Shown here: positions 16,444 through 24,853 of the stretch, piece after piece
Layout of the letters: every line of letters starts with the position of its first letter
Position numbering within the stretch: the stretch's first letter is position 1
The notes under the pieces: generated by a model
The model's database searches: none
Told to the model about the DNA's origin: nothing
What the model saw: only the letters and a program-made list of their open reading frames with translations
From: Chloroflexi bacterium UBA5189
Lineage (GTDB): Bacteria; Chloroflexota; Limnocylindria; Limnocylindrales; CSP1-4
NCBI GenBank assembly: GCA_002413045.1
Contig: DHWF01000051.1
Span: forward strand, 422 to 64,421
Direction: 5' to 3'
DNA length: 64,000 nt
Made by a program: the position numbers and the translations under genes

Positions 16444-16498
16444 CGCAGGTCACGACCGAATCTGGCTACCCTCAGTCTCCCCAAACCTGGAGAGACTG

Positions 16499-17263
16499 AT
16501 GCGTAGAGTCCTCGTTGCCGCGGTTGTGATCGTCGCGACGCTGCTCCTTCCCGCCGCTGCCTCGGCGATCACCTACGGCGTGCCCGACGGCACTGGTCAC
16601 GCAGAGGTCGGCGCACTGCTGGCGCCGCATGCCTTCTCGGACGGGACCTGGGAGGAATGTTCCGGGACGCTGATCTCGCCCACGGTCTTCCTGACCGCTG
16701 AGCACTGCGATCTGGGCCTCGACCGCGTCGCGGTCACCTTCGACTCGTCCTACGACTCGACCACCGGCACGACCTACTGGGGGACGTGGCACGGCGATCC
16801 GGACTACGGCAAGTCCCAGAGCGATCCGCACGACATCGCGGTGGTCGTCTTCGACGAGCCGGTGATCGGGATCGACCCGGCACGGCTGCCCCAGGCCGGA
16901 TCCCTGAGCGATCTGAAGGCCGGGACGGGCATCACGTCCGTTGGGTACGGCGCGCAATCGGTGACCATCGATCATGGCCCGACCTTCCACTACGCCGACA
17001 TCCGCTACGTCGCAACGGGCTCGCTCTACGCGGTGAACAAGAGCTGGCTCCGGAGCTCGATGAACCCCGCGCTCGACGATGGTGGCACCTGCTACGGCGA
17101 TTCGGGCGGCCCGAACTTCCTGGGCGCCGGCTCCACGGAGACGAACATCGTCGCCGCGACCACGATCACCGGCGATTCCATGTGCCGTGCGACGAATGTC
17201 GACTACCGGCTGGACACCGCCTCGGCGCGATCATTCCTCGGCGAATTCGTCGAGCTGCCGTAA
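16499..17263 (+). CDS. Secreted trypsin-like serine protease (S1)
   Basis: 254 residues with a signal peptide (1-23, LPAAASA). The S1 triad is visible: His69 in LTAEHC, Asp112 in DPHDIAV, and Ser202 in CYGDSGGP. Cys54 with Cys70, and Cys198 with a later Cys, fit the usual disulfides. The substitution LTAEHC for LTAAHC is mild. Substrate specificity is unclear. The S1-pocket region lacks an obvious Asp six residues before the Ser (there is G-T-C-Y-G). GGAGAG lies about 5 bases upstream of the ATG. Confidence 0.9.
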   Translation: MRRVLVAAVVIVATLLLPAAASAITYGVPDGTGHAEVGALLAPHAFSDGTWEECSGTLISPTVFLTAEHCDLGLDRVAVTFDSSYDSTTGTTYWGTWHGDPDYGKSQSDPHDIAVVVFDEPVIGIDPARLPQAGSLSDLKAGTGITSVGYGAQSVTIDHGPTFHYADIRYVATGSLYAVNKSWLRSSMNPALDDGGTCYGDSGGPNFLGAGSTETNIVAATTITGDSMCRATNVDYRLDTASARSFLGEFVELP

Positions 17264-17282
17264 TCGCCTGCTGCGGTCTGGC

Positions 17283-17711
17283 TTACGACGCCGTCTCGAG
17301 CCTCGCGAGCGCGTCGAGCACCTCGCCGGCGACATGGTCGATCGGCGCCGCCACGGCGTCGACGCGGATCGTGGCCGATTGGGTGAGCATCGGGTTGTAG
17401 CCCGAGCCGCCGCTGCCCGCGTTGCGCCGCAGGTCGGTGCGGACGAGCACGATCGGCTTCTTCCCATACGCGTAGCCGACCTCCCAACACGTGCCGGAGT
17501 CGGGGTCCGCGCCGTCCATGATCGCGACGAGGCCGTCGGCCCAATCGATCCCGCCGACATCGGTCGCGAAGATGCCCGCAGCGTCCTTGCCTGGCTCCTG
17601 CTCCTGCGGCAGAAAGACCTCGTGCCCCGCTCCCCGCAGCTCGGCGGCAAGCGAGGCGTTCCAATCGCGCTCGGCGGCGCTGAAGAGTGGCCCGGCGAAG
17701 TAGATCCGCAT
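17283..17711 (-). CDS. Nucleoside 2-deoxyribosyltransferase-like protein
   Basis: About 142 residues of the nucleoside deoxyribosyltransferase / NDT-like fold. Opening M-R-I-Y-F-A-G-P-L-F-S, then a D-W-A-D-G-L-V-A-I-M-D-G segment, and the motif D-S-G-T-C-W-E-V-G-Y-A-Y-G, where the Glu is the usual catalytic nucleophile. It probably transfers 2-deoxyribose between bases or hydrolyses nucleotides. I start it at 17711 (MRIYF), not 17717, because GATACT (minus strand, 17718-17723) lies 6 bases upstream. It is convergent with the protease gene. Confidence 0.85.
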   Translation of the reverse strand: MRIYFAGPLFSAAERDWNASLAAELRGAGHEVFLPQEQEPGKDAAGIFATDVGGIDWADGLVAIMDGADPDSGTCWEVGYAYGKKPIVLVRTDLRRNAGSGGSGYNPMLTQSATIRVDAVAAPIDHVAGEVLDALARLETAS

Positions 17712-17779
17712 CGCCAAAGTATCGCCGCCGGGCGGGCGGCGGGCTCAATCGCAGTGAGCCTGCTCAGCGTCGCGGCTGG

Positions 17780-18175
17780 TCAGGTCGCGCCTGGGGCGAG
17801 GACGTGAACCGGCGGGCACACGTACCAGGCGTCTTCACTGCCACCGCCGCCGCCCATGCTCACGGTGTCGCCGACGTGCGCGACGACCGCTCCATTCGCG
17901 TCGATGATCGCGACCGATCCGGCGTCATTCCGAGCAGTCCAGCCGGTGGGCCAAACGACGAGCCCGACGGAGCCACCCGGGGTCTCCAGCCCGACGCCCG
18001 ACTCGGAATCGACCGCGAGCACACCCATGGTCAGAGCGTCCATGCACAGCGATCCGGGCGGCTGAGTATCTAGCACGACTTGATTGGGGCCCGTCGGCGA
18101 GGGTCCGCCGCAGGCCGCAATCAGCAGGCCGACCAGGAGCAGCGGTGCTGCCAGACGGAATCGATGCAGCGTCAT
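17780..18175 (-). CDS. Lipoprotein of unknown function
   Basis: 131 residues. Signal peptide with lipobox LIAAC at about 18-22, then a Gly/Pro-rich beta-type domain. No family is recognised. It has two further Cys (near 44 and 119) that could pair. It is the last gene of a four-gene minus-strand run with the DUF1214 and DUF1254 proteins (gaps of 9 bases or less within the last three), so probably the same transcript. Confidence 0.65.
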   Translation of the reverse strand: MTLHRFRLAAPLLLVGLLIAACGGPSPTGPNQVVLDTQPPGSLCMDALTMGVLAVDSESGVGLETPGGSVGLVVWPTGWTARNDAGSVAIIDANGAVVAHVGDTVSMGGGGGSEDAWYVCPPVHVLAPGAT

Positions 18176-18184
18176 CCGTGTCAG

Positions 18185-18457
18185 TCAGCGTTCGCGAATG
18201 TCACTCGCGTCTGGAGCCGGCAGGTCCGTCAGGGAACGGAGCGAATGGCCGAGCCAAGCCCAATCGACCATCGCCAGACTCATGATCGCGAGACCGACGA
18301 AGAGTGTGCGGGCCGCCCACGTCACCGCCACCGCCCCTGGATCTCCGTCGATCCCGCCGCTCGCCCCGTCGTTGAAATATGCCGCCGACGGTAGGAACGA
18401 CATCGCGTTGTAGGCAAACCAACCTAGCGCAGCGACGGAAAGCAACGAGCGGATCAT
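18185..18457 (-). CDS. Small membrane protein
   Basis: 90 residues with two predicted membrane helices (about 2-20 and 46-68) separated by a Gly/Asp-rich loop, and a short acidic C-terminus. Its ATG overlaps the stop of the DUF1254 gene (ATGA), so the two are translationally coupled. No family is recognised. It is likely a partner of the DUF1254/DUF1214 proteins. Confidence 0.6.
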   Translation of the reverse strand: MIRSLLSVAALGWFAYNAMSFLPSAAYFNDGASGGIDGDPGAVAVTWAARTLFVGLAIMSLAMVDWAWLGHSLRSLTDLPAPDASDIRER

Positions 18458-19128
18458 CCCGGCCTCCTTGATTCGTTGTCGAGCGGAGTGAGCTGGATCT
18501 GTTTCGCGAGCGCATAGGCGACGTGCCGGTCGTCGTCATCGGCGGCGAACACCCGACCGATCACGAGGGCGGAATGGTGCGGCATCTCGATCCGCGGCAT
18601 CCCCCCTGGCACGCTCCCAGTCCACTTCTGCTCGCAGAGGAGGAAGGCACCGGCGCCGGTTCCCGTCGTCCGCTTGCCGACATAGGCAACGTTGGCGCCA
18701 CTGGTCGGGTCGGTGAACTGCACGCTGTAGTACCGACCCGCCATCTCGGGCACATGCAGCACGCTCGGGCCCGCCTTCAGGTCGAGCCAGCCGCCGACGT
18801 AGACGACATCGTCGGTACCGACCGCCATCAGGCTGCCGCTTAAAGCGGACTGGGAGGAGCGCTCGGGCACGGCGTACAGAGTGTTCACGGGGACCGGACC
18901 GCCGCCGAACCCGCGTTTGAGAATCGCGCGCTGGAACCCGCCGACCGTGATCTGTGGCCAGAAGTAGATGAAGACGAATGTCCCGAGCAGCCACACGACG
19001 AGGGCCGCCACCGCGAGCGGGATGATCCCCTCCACGCCGCGAGCGAGCCGCTGGGCCACGACCCAGGCGAAGATCAGCAGGATGATCGCGGTAACGGGAT
19101 AGGGATACTTCAGGATCAGGCGATTCAC
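18454..19128 (-). CDS. DUF1254 membrane-anchored protein
   Basis: 224 residues. Two membrane helices at the N-terminus (about 12-31 and 36-58), then a DUF1254 domain: N-T-L-Y-A-V-P, then G-P-S-V-L-H-V-P-E-M-A-G-R-Y-Y-S-V-Q-F and a later V-I-G-R-V segment. DUF1254 is usually fused to DUF1214 in one protein. Here DUF1214 is encoded by the preceding gene, which ends 1 base upstream. The function of the domain pair is unknown. Confidence 0.82.
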   Translation of the reverse strand: MNRLILKYPYPVTAIILLIFAWVVAQRLARGVEGIIPLAVAALVVWLLGTFVFIYFWPQITVGGFQRAILKRGFGGGPVPVNTLYAVPERSSQSALSGSLMAVGTDDVVYVGGWLDLKAGPSVLHVPEMAGRYYSVQFTDPTSGANVAYVGKRTTGTGAGAFLLCEQKWTGSVPGGMPRIEMPHHSALVIGRVFAADDDDRHVAYALAKQIQLTPLDNESRRPG

Positions 19129-19129
19129 G

Positions 19130-19732
19130 TCACGAGGCCCTGATGACCGGCGGGACGTGGTAGCTGCCGTCCAGGATGGCCGCGCCGGGCAGGTAGGCGC
19201 GGAGCATCAGCTTGAATCGGCCGCTCGGTGTCGCCAGCCAGTTCCCTGCCAGCCCCTTCGGTGCCTGCGACTGGAGCAGGATGTCGACCGAACCATCCGG
19301 GTTCGTCATGAGTCCCGAATGATCATCCACGCTCGACCGACCGGTCGGACTGCTCACGATGTACCCGACGGTGTCCGTGGCGGTGAGCGACCAGAAGGCG
19401 TCATTCGGCGGGAGATGCCCTGCCGCGAAGTGCAGGCGGTACGTCTGCTCGCCACTGAGCTTCTTCCCTGCGCCGTCCACGCTCGTCGTCCAGTAGGCGG
19501 CCTCTTCGAACACGTTGACGACCGGCAGCGCCTTCTGCAATGCGGCCCGCACCAACAGTCCGTTGCCGGGCTGACCGGCCCTGCGGATCGAACTCCAACC
19601 GTTGACGGTCGTCGTCTCCGCCCTCGCCACCGAATCCAGCAGCAGGATGGTCGTCAGGAACGCCAGGCTGGCACCGATGATCACGCCTTGGACGACACCG
19701 GAAGTCGCGACCCAGGAGAGGATGGCACTCAT
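19130..19732 (-). CDS. DUF1214 membrane-anchored protein
   Basis: 200 residues: one N-terminal membrane helix (about 14-35), then a DUF1214 domain with Y-R-L-H-F, L-P-P-N-D-A-F-W-S-L-T, N-P-D-G-S-V-D-I-L-L-Q, and N-W-L-A-T-P-S-G-R-F-K-L-M-L-R-A-Y. It is the upstream half of a domain pair that is normally a single polypeptide. The separation, with each half carrying its own membrane anchor, suggests they reassemble at the membrane. Confidence 0.82.
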   Translation of the reverse strand: MSAILSWVATSGVVQGVIIGASLAFLTTILLLDSVARAETTTVNGWSSIRRAGQPGNGLLVRAALQKALPVVNVFEEAAYWTTSVDGAGKKLSGEQTYRLHFAAGHLPPNDAFWSLTATDTVGYIVSSPTGRSSVDDHSGLMTNPDGSVDILLQSQAPKGLAGNWLATPSGRFKLMLRAYLPGAAILDGSYHVPPVIRAS

Positions 19733-19754
19733 CTCATGCTCGATCGGTGGGATG

Positions 19755-21116
19755 TCATGTGAGGGCTCGTCGCGCGTCTGCGAAGAGGCCGTTGAGGATG
19801 CGGGACGTGGAGGGGAAGGCGTGAATCGTGTCGGCGAGGATCTCGATCGGGATGCGGGCGCGGATGGCGAGGACGCACTCGTGGATCGCGGCGGAGGCGT
19901 CCGGGCAGGCTATCGCGGCGCCGACGAGGGTCTTCGAGGCGCGGTCGACGACGATCGTCACGTGGCCGCGCTTGGCCTGGACGCCGTAGCCGCGGGTCGA
20001 GGTCGCGAAGTCGGCGACGAACTCGATGGCATCGATGCCTGCGTCCTTCGCCTGCTCGAGGCTGACGCCGACGAACGCCGCCTCGGGATCCGTGTACGAG
20101 GCGCGCGGGAGTGCTCGGTAATCCGGAACCACCGGGTCGCCGAGCGCCATGCGGACCGCGACCTCGCCCTGGTAGTGCGCCTGGTGCGTGTGCAGCTCGG
20201 GTCCGGCGGGGTCACCGATGATCCACAGCCCTTCGGCGACACGGAGCCGGCCGTCGTGCGGAAAGTGCGAGCGGCCGGTCATGTCGACGCCGTAACACTC
20301 GAGCCCGAGGTCGTCGATCGGGAACTCGCGTCCGACCGCGAGGAGGATCGCGTGGCCCTCGGCGGTCGTGCCATCGGACAGGTCGATCACGTGCGCGCCG
20401 TCCTTGCCGGCCCCGGCTCGCGCACGGATCGCCCGGGCGCCGAGCCGAACGACAACGCCGTCCTCGCGGAGCGCGTCGGTCACGGTCGCCGAGTTGCGCG
20501 GGTGGTCTGTCGGCATCAGACGGTCGCCCGACTGGACGATCGTCACCGGCACGCCGAAGCGGACGTAGGCCTGGGCGAGCTCGCAGCCGGTCGGGCCGCC
20601 ACCGAGGACGAGGAGGCTCTTCGGCAGCTCGCGAGCGAGGGTCGCCTCGCGATTGGTCCAGACCTTGATGGCATCGAGACCCGGGATCGGCGGGACCTTC
20701 GAGCTAGACCCGACGGCGATGACGACGTTCTTCGCCTCGAGGCGATGGGTGACGCCGTCGTGCCGAACGTCGACCGCTCCCCGCTTCACGACCTCCGCCT
20801 CGCCCCGGTAGATGACCGCTCCGGCTTCCCGGAGTGGATCGACGTGGTTGGCGTCGTCCGGTTCCTCGGCGTCTGGCGGCCGATTGATCATGTAGTCGCG
20901 TCGTTCCGACGTCTGTTTCCAGGACCAGGCGGCCGCGTTTTCGTGGTGGCGCTCCGCCGAGTTGAGGAGCGACTTCGACGGGATGCAGCCGATGTGCGGG
21001 CAGCTGCCCCCGAACCAGCGCCGATCGACGATGGCGACTGTCGCGTCGCGGTGACGTGCCTCGAACGCCGCCGATTCCCCGGCCGGGCCGGCGCCGATGA
21101 TCACGAAGTCGAACAT
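19755..21116 (-). CDS. FAD-dependent pyridine nucleotide-disulfide oxidoreductase
   Basis: 453 residues from the ATG at 21116, chosen because the FAD motif (V-I-I-G-A-G-P-A-G) then starts at residue 5. The redox disulfide C39-P-H-I-G-C44 lies in the class I pattern of lipoamide dehydrogenase, mercuric reductase and glutathione reductase. The NAD(P) motif is V-L-G-G-G-P-T-G-C-E-L-A, and the second FAD motif is G-D-P. In the C-terminal interface motif I-H-A-F-P-S-T-S-R, the usual catalytic His and Glu are replaced by Phe and Arg. The activity is therefore not that of a standard Lpd. No merR or dehydrogenase complex genes are nearby. Confidence 0.85.
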   Translation of the reverse strand: MFDFVIIGAGPAGESAAFEARHRDATVAIVDRRWFGGSCPHIGCIPSKSLLNSAERHHENAAAWSWKQTSERRDYMINRPPDAEEPDDANHVDPLREAGAVIYRGEAEVVKRGAVDVRHDGVTHRLEAKNVVIAVGSSSKVPPIPGLDAIKVWTNREATLARELPKSLLVLGGGPTGCELAQAYVRFGVPVTIVQSGDRLMPTDHPRNSATVTDALREDGVVVRLGARAIRARAGAGKDGAHVIDLSDGTTAEGHAILLAVGREFPIDDLGLECYGVDMTGRSHFPHDGRLRVAEGLWIIGDPAGPELHTHQAHYQGEVAVRMALGDPVVPDYRALPRASYTDPEAAFVGVSLEQAKDAGIDAIEFVADFATSTRGYGVQAKRGHVTIVVDRASKTLVGAAIACPDASAAIHECVLAIRARIPIEILADTIHAFPSTSRILNGLFADARRALT

Positions 21117-21117
21117 G

Positions 21118-21933
21118 TCACGCTGATTCTGCCGCACTGCGGCGCTGGCGCCATGCCTCGTACAAGAGGACCGCGGCGGCCGCGGAGACATTGAGGCTGT
21201 CGGCCGCGCCGAGCATCGGCAGGCTTACGCCCTCGATGGCAGGGGAGTGCCACGCTTCCGAGAGCCCATCGGCCTCGCTGCCGAGCACGATGGCGACCGC
21301 CCTGGTGAGGTCCGCGTCCACGTGCAACGCGGCCGCGTCCACGCGCGACGCGACGACCCGGATGCCGGCGCCGAGGAGCCAGTAGATGACCTCGCGGGCC
21401 GTGCCCGTGGCGACCGGCATGCTGAAGATCGTGCCGATGCTGGCGCGGATCACGTTCGGGTTGAACAGGTCCGTGCCGCCGACCGCGATGACGGCCGACG
21501 CGCCCACGGCATCGGCGGAGCGGAGAATCGCGCCCACGTTGCCGGGCTTCTCTACGTCCTCCGTAACGACGACCAGTGGGTTCGCAGGGAGCACGAGGTC
21601 CGCCAGGCGCGTCGACGGGGTCGACACGACGAGCACGATCCCGTCCGCTCGATCGCCATACGCGAGGCGCTCGAACGCCCGCTCGCTTAGGTCGACACGG
21701 ACCCCCGCGGGCAGCCGATCGATGATCTCGACGGCGCGCGCGCCCTCATCCGAGTCGATCATCGATCGGCACACGAACGCCTCGACGACCTCGACGCCCG
21801 CCTCGATGGCCCGCAGCGCTTCACGTGCCCCGTCGACGAGCGTCCGCCCCGCTGTCTCGCGGTCGCGACGCTCGCGCAGCGCAAGCGCAGCCCGGACTCT
21901 CGGGTTTGCCGGGCTGTCAATCACGATTGCCAC
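21118..21933 (-). CDS. TrmH/SpoU family RNA methyltransferase
   Basis: 271 residues with the SPOUT three-motif C-terminal knot: motif 1 E-D-V-E-K-P-G-N-V-G-A-I-L-R, motif 2 I-V-L-G-S-E-A-D-G-L-S, and motif 3 L-P-M-L-G-A-A-D-S-L-N-V-S. It also has an N-terminal substrate-binding domain. It transfers a methyl group from SAM to a ribose 2'-O in rRNA or tRNA. Which RNA is modified cannot be decided. GTG start. The stop lies one base before the ATG of the oxidoreductase. Confidence 0.9.
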   Translation of the reverse strand: MAIVIDSPANPRVRAALALRERRDRETAGRTLVDGAREALRAIEAGVEVVEAFVCRSMIDSDEGARAVEIIDRLPAGVRVDLSERAFERLAYGDRADGIVLVVSTPSTRLADLVLPANPLVVVTEDVEKPGNVGAILRSADAVGASAVIAVGGTDLFNPNVIRASIGTIFSMPVATGTAREVIYWLLGAGIRVVASRVDAAALHVDADLTRAVAIVLGSEADGLSEAWHSPAIEGVSLPMLGAADSLNVSAAAAVLLYEAWRQRRSAAESA

Positions 21934-22438
21934 GTTGCAATCTTGGCCCTTCAGCGCACACGACGTCGACGCGCCAGCCCAGGCGGCACGGGCCCTGCAC
22001 CCGCCGCCCGAAGTTGCCTCCGCCCGCCGTCACCCGCCTTGCACCTCCCCGCCAGCTTCCATTTTGAGATGGTTCCATTCACGCGGAACGATCGCGTTGA
22101 TACCGCGAATCGGCCGGGAACCCAGCCGCGCAATCGAGCAATTCGCGGGATCCGGCGTCGTCCCTGTCGGAACAAGCAGAGGTGGACGTCGAGGTCAGAG
22201 CGACGAACACGTCATTCCCACCGCCTGGCGAGGGATCTGAGCCCAGGGATGGCCACCGGAGAACCAGCTGCGTTCGCTTCGAACCCGATGCCACGACGCG
22301 ACATGCATCCCGCCGTCGACGAATCGAGCCAACCGCCGACCGTTCCGCTTCATTGGAACCATCTCGAAAAAGGCCATGGAGGACGAACGTCCGCCGCACC
22401 TTGAGTGCGCCGAAGCCGCCGATCGCGAACGGCGCCTT
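21934..22438. other. Intergenic region with inverted-repeat island
   Basis: 505 bases between two divergently ending methyltransferase genes with no convincing gene. The short ORFs on both strands have no recognisable domains. The only structure is the long inverted repeat at 22061-22371 (separate entry) and small internal hairpins, for example CCGCGAAT (22103-22110) with ATTCGCGG (22141-22148). AT-richer patches at the repeat ends stand out from the surrounding sequence. Confidence 0.5.
22061..22371. repeat. MITE-like element: 25-30 bp imperfect terminal inverted repeats
   Basis: GAGATGGTTCCATTCACGCG plus GAACG at 22066-22090 is matched in inverted orientation by 22341-22365 (22 of 25 bases). 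T/A runs continue the match outward on both sides (TTTT and AAAAA). The interval of about 310 bases has no gene. This is the size and shape of a miniature inverted-repeat element or a structured RNA. I see no clear target-site duplication and no transposase. Confidence 0.5.
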
Positions 22439-23290
22439 CTAGCCCTCGATGCGGGCTGCCCAGCTGAGGTTCAGCTGGGCTCCGGAGGGCGCCGTCAGCG
22501 AGAGGGCTGCTGTCTCGATTGGGCGTTTGGGAAATGCCAACGCGAGCCGCCTCGCGAGTAGCGGCGCATCGGACGATTCGGAGTGGGCCGTGAGCAGCAC
22601 GAAGGCGCCCGGTGCCGCGATCTCGCGACACGCCGCGAGCAGGTCCGGAAGGTCCGTCTCGAGACGCCACTCGTGGCCGCCGACGCGCCCGAACGCGGGC
22701 GGGTCGAGCACGATCCCGTCGTAGCGTCGGTCGCGGCGGGCCTCCCGCGCGGCGAACGACGTAGCGTCGTCGACGAGCCAGCGGATCGGGCGGTCGGCGA
22801 GGCTGGACAGCTCGGCGTTGTGGCGCGCCCAGGCCACCGCGGCCTTCGCGCCGTCCACGTGCGCCACGGCCGCTCCCGCGCGAGCAAGCACCAGCGTCGC
22901 CAGTCCCGTGTGCGCGAACAGGTTGAGCACCTGCGGTGGCGCGGCGGTCGCGGCCTCGGCGACCCGCGCGGCGACCTGCTGCTCCAGCCACGCGAGATTC
23001 GCGACGTGCTCCGGATACAGCCCAAGCCCGCCCGACGACGTGGGCCGCAGCTCCATCGTCAGCCCGGCGACCTCGATCGGCCATGGATCGGCCGGCCACC
23101 ATCGACCCGACCAACCCGGGCCGACATCGAACCGCAGATCCGAGTCTGCCCAGGCCTCCGGCGCCAGTCGAAACCCGTCGGCGCCGGGCGCCGGTCGATC
23201 GATCGTGAGCCCGCCGAATCGCTCGAGCCGCCGCCGGACACCCGCGTCCAGCAGCTCGTACCCGATCGCGGAATGTGCCGAATCGTCCAT
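22439..23290 (-). CDS. Class I SAM-dependent rRNA-type methyltransferase
   Basis: 283 residues from the ATG at 23290 (an upstream ATG at 23362 lies inside the divergent gene). SAM-binding motif I N-L-F-A-H-T-G-L-A-T. Motif IV as D-P-P-A-F-G-R. A segment A-A-V-A-H-V-D-G-A-K-A-A-V-A-W-A-R-H-N between them fits the RlmI/RlmK-type 23S rRNA (cytosine-C5) methyltransferase Rossmann core. The PUA domain is not seen. The target is unproven. It is divergent from the ArsA gene, with only 19 bases between the starts. Confidence 0.82.
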   Translation of the reverse strand: MDDSAHSAIGYELLDAGVRRRLERFGGLTIDRPAPGADGFRLAPEAWADSDLRFDVGPGWSGRWWPADPWPIEVAGLTMELRPTSSGGLGLYPEHVANLAWLEQQVAARVAEAATAAPPQVLNLFAHTGLATLVLARAGAAVAHVDGAKAAVAWARHNAELSSLADRPIRWLVDDATSFAAREARRDRRYDGIVLDPPAFGRVGGHEWRLETDLPDLLAACREIAAPGAFVLLTAHSESSDAPLLARRLALAFPKRPIETAALSLTAPSGAQLNLSWAARIEG

Positions 23291-23309
23291 TGCTGCAATG
23301 ATGGGGCCG

Positions 23310-24512
23310 ATGACGCGCATCCTCCTGTACACCGGCAAGGGCGGCGTGGGCAAGACCAGCATCGCCGCGGCGACCGCGCTGCTGAGCGCGCGCCGCGGCT
23401 ACCGCACGATCGTCCTCTCGACGGACATCGCCCACAGCCTCGCCGACGCGTTCGACGTCCCGCTCGGCCCGGAGCCCACGGTCATCGAGAAGAACCTGTG
23501 GGGCCAGGAGCCGGACGTCTACCACAACATCGCGCGCTACTGGTCGACGATCCAGAAGTACATGGCCGAGCTGTTCAGCTGGCGCGGCCTCGACGCCGTC
23601 CTGGCCGAGGAGATGACCGTCCTCCCCGGCATGGACGAGCTCGGCAACCTGCTCTGGATCGCGGACCATGTCGAGTCGGGCGACTACGACGTGATCGTCG
23701 TGGACGCGGCACCCACCGGCGAGACCCTGAGGCTGCTGTCGCTCCCCGAGGCGAGCCGCTGGTGGATCGAGCGGATCGCGCCGATCGGGCGGCGGGTCAG
23801 CCGGATCGGGCGGCCGATGCTCGAGCGGATGATCGGCGTCCCGATGCCGCGCGACGAGGTCTTCGCGGCCGCCGAGCGGCTGCTCAATCGGCTCGACAAG
23901 GTCCACCGCTTGCTCGCGGACCCTGCGCAGTCGTCCGTGCGAATCGCGCTGGCGCTGGAGAAGCTGTCGATCGTCGAAGCACAGCGCTCGTTCACGTACT
24001 TCCACCTGTTCGGTTACCCGAGCGACCTCGTCGTCTGCAACCGCGTGCTGCCATCCGAGATGGCCGGCGACGGCTCGTTCGGCGGGCTGCGGGCGACCCA
24101 GCAGCGCTACCTGCCGGAAGTCGAGGCGCAGTACGCCCCCGTCCCGGTCCGGACCGTGCCCCAATTCGACCGCGAGATGATCGGCACCGAACGGCTCGCG
24201 GAGATCGGGCGGGCCCTCTTCGGCGACGACGACCCGACGAGCTTCTTCTACCGCGGCCGCCCGTACCGAGTCGTCGCCGAGGGCGACGAGCACGTCCTCG
24301 AGGTCCTGCTGCCGTTCACGTCGCGCGACGCGGTCCAGCTCACGCGCGACGGCGACGAACTCCTCTTGCAGGTCGACGGCCTACGTCGCACGATCGTCCT
24401 GCCGCGCGCGCTGGTGGACGCGCCGACGATGGGTGCGAAGATGGAGGACGGCGTCCTTCGGATCCGGTTCCAGGGAACGAAGTCAACGAAGTCGTCGAAA
24501 CGAGGAGGCTGA
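23310..24512 (+). CDS. ArsA-like P-loop ATPase
   Basis: 400 residues of the ArsA/GET3 family. Deviant P-loop G-K-G-G-V-G-K-T-S near residues 9-17. Switch II V-D-A-A-P-T-G-E-T-L-R. The L-S-T-D-I-A-H-S-L-A-D-A-F signature follows the P-loop. The C-terminal about 80 residues form a small alpha-crystallin-like domain (L-E-V-L-L-P-F, then V-L-R-I-R-F) seen in ArsA of Chloroflexi and cyanobacteria. No arsB or arsR genes are nearby and metalloid-site Cys pairs are not obvious, so membrane-protein targeting or an unknown ATPase role is more likely than arsenite efflux. Confidence 0.9.
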   Translation: MTRILLYTGKGGVGKTSIAAATALLSARRGYRTIVLSTDIAHSLADAFDVPLGPEPTVIEKNLWGQEPDVYHNIARYWSTIQKYMAELFSWRGLDAVLAEEMTVLPGMDELGNLLWIADHVESGDYDVIVVDAAPTGETLRLLSLPEASRWWIERIAPIGRRVSRIGRPMLERMIGVPMPRDEVFAAAERLLNRLDKVHRLLADPAQSSVRIALALEKLSIVEAQRSFTYFHLFGYPSDLVVCNRVLPSEMAGDGSFGGLRATQQRYLPEVEAQYAPVPVRTVPQFDREMIGTERLAEIGRALFGDDDPTSFFYRGRPYRVVAEGDEHVLEVLLPFTSRDAVQLTRDGDELLLQVDGLRRTIVLPRALVDAPTMGAKMEDGVLRIRFQGTKSTKSSKRGG

Positions 24513-24515
24513 CCA

Positions 24516-24824
24516 GTGGCTGTCCCGAAGAGCGCCCCACGGACTCGGTCCTCGGCGGGCCTGCCCGATAGCGCTGCCGACATGCGCATCGCCGAGCTCG
24601 AGCAACGCCTCGCCGCCCTCGAAGGTGGCCCCGGCCTGAAGGAGCGCGGCCGCCGGATGATGGATCGCGTGATGCCGCCGGAGGCCACGAGCCACTTCTT
24701 CAATGCGGGCCGCGAGCAGCTCCTCGGCATCCGCGCCATCGTCGACTTCTGGCTCCGCCGCATCGACGAGGTGGAGTCGACCGTGACCGCTGACCCCGGC
24801 CGGGAGACGATCGAGATCGACTGA
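24516..24824 (+). CDS. Conserved hypothetical protein, co-transcribed with ArsA
   Basis: 102 residues, GTG start 3 bases after the arsA-like stop. A charged helical segment (about 24-36, M-R-I-A-E-L-E-Q-R-L-A-A-L-E) is followed by a basic stretch and a conserved-looking block with R-E-Q-L-L-G-I-R-A-I-V-D-F-W-L-R-R-I-D-E. The C-terminus is acidic. There is no known domain. The tight spacing suggests it works with the ATPase. Confidence 0.6.
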   Translation: MAVPKSAPRTRSSAGLPDSAADMRIAELEQRLAALEGGPGLKERGRRMMDRVMPPEATSHFFNAGREQLLGIRAIVDFWLRRIDEVESTVTADPGRETIEID

Positions 24825-24853
24825 CCGCGGCCGCGGCAGGCTCCGGCCCATCC

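Noticed and set aside
19602..21194. 530-codon plus-strand ORF opposite the oxidoreductase
   Set aside because: Antisense to a gene with clear FAD and redox motifs; no motif of its own.
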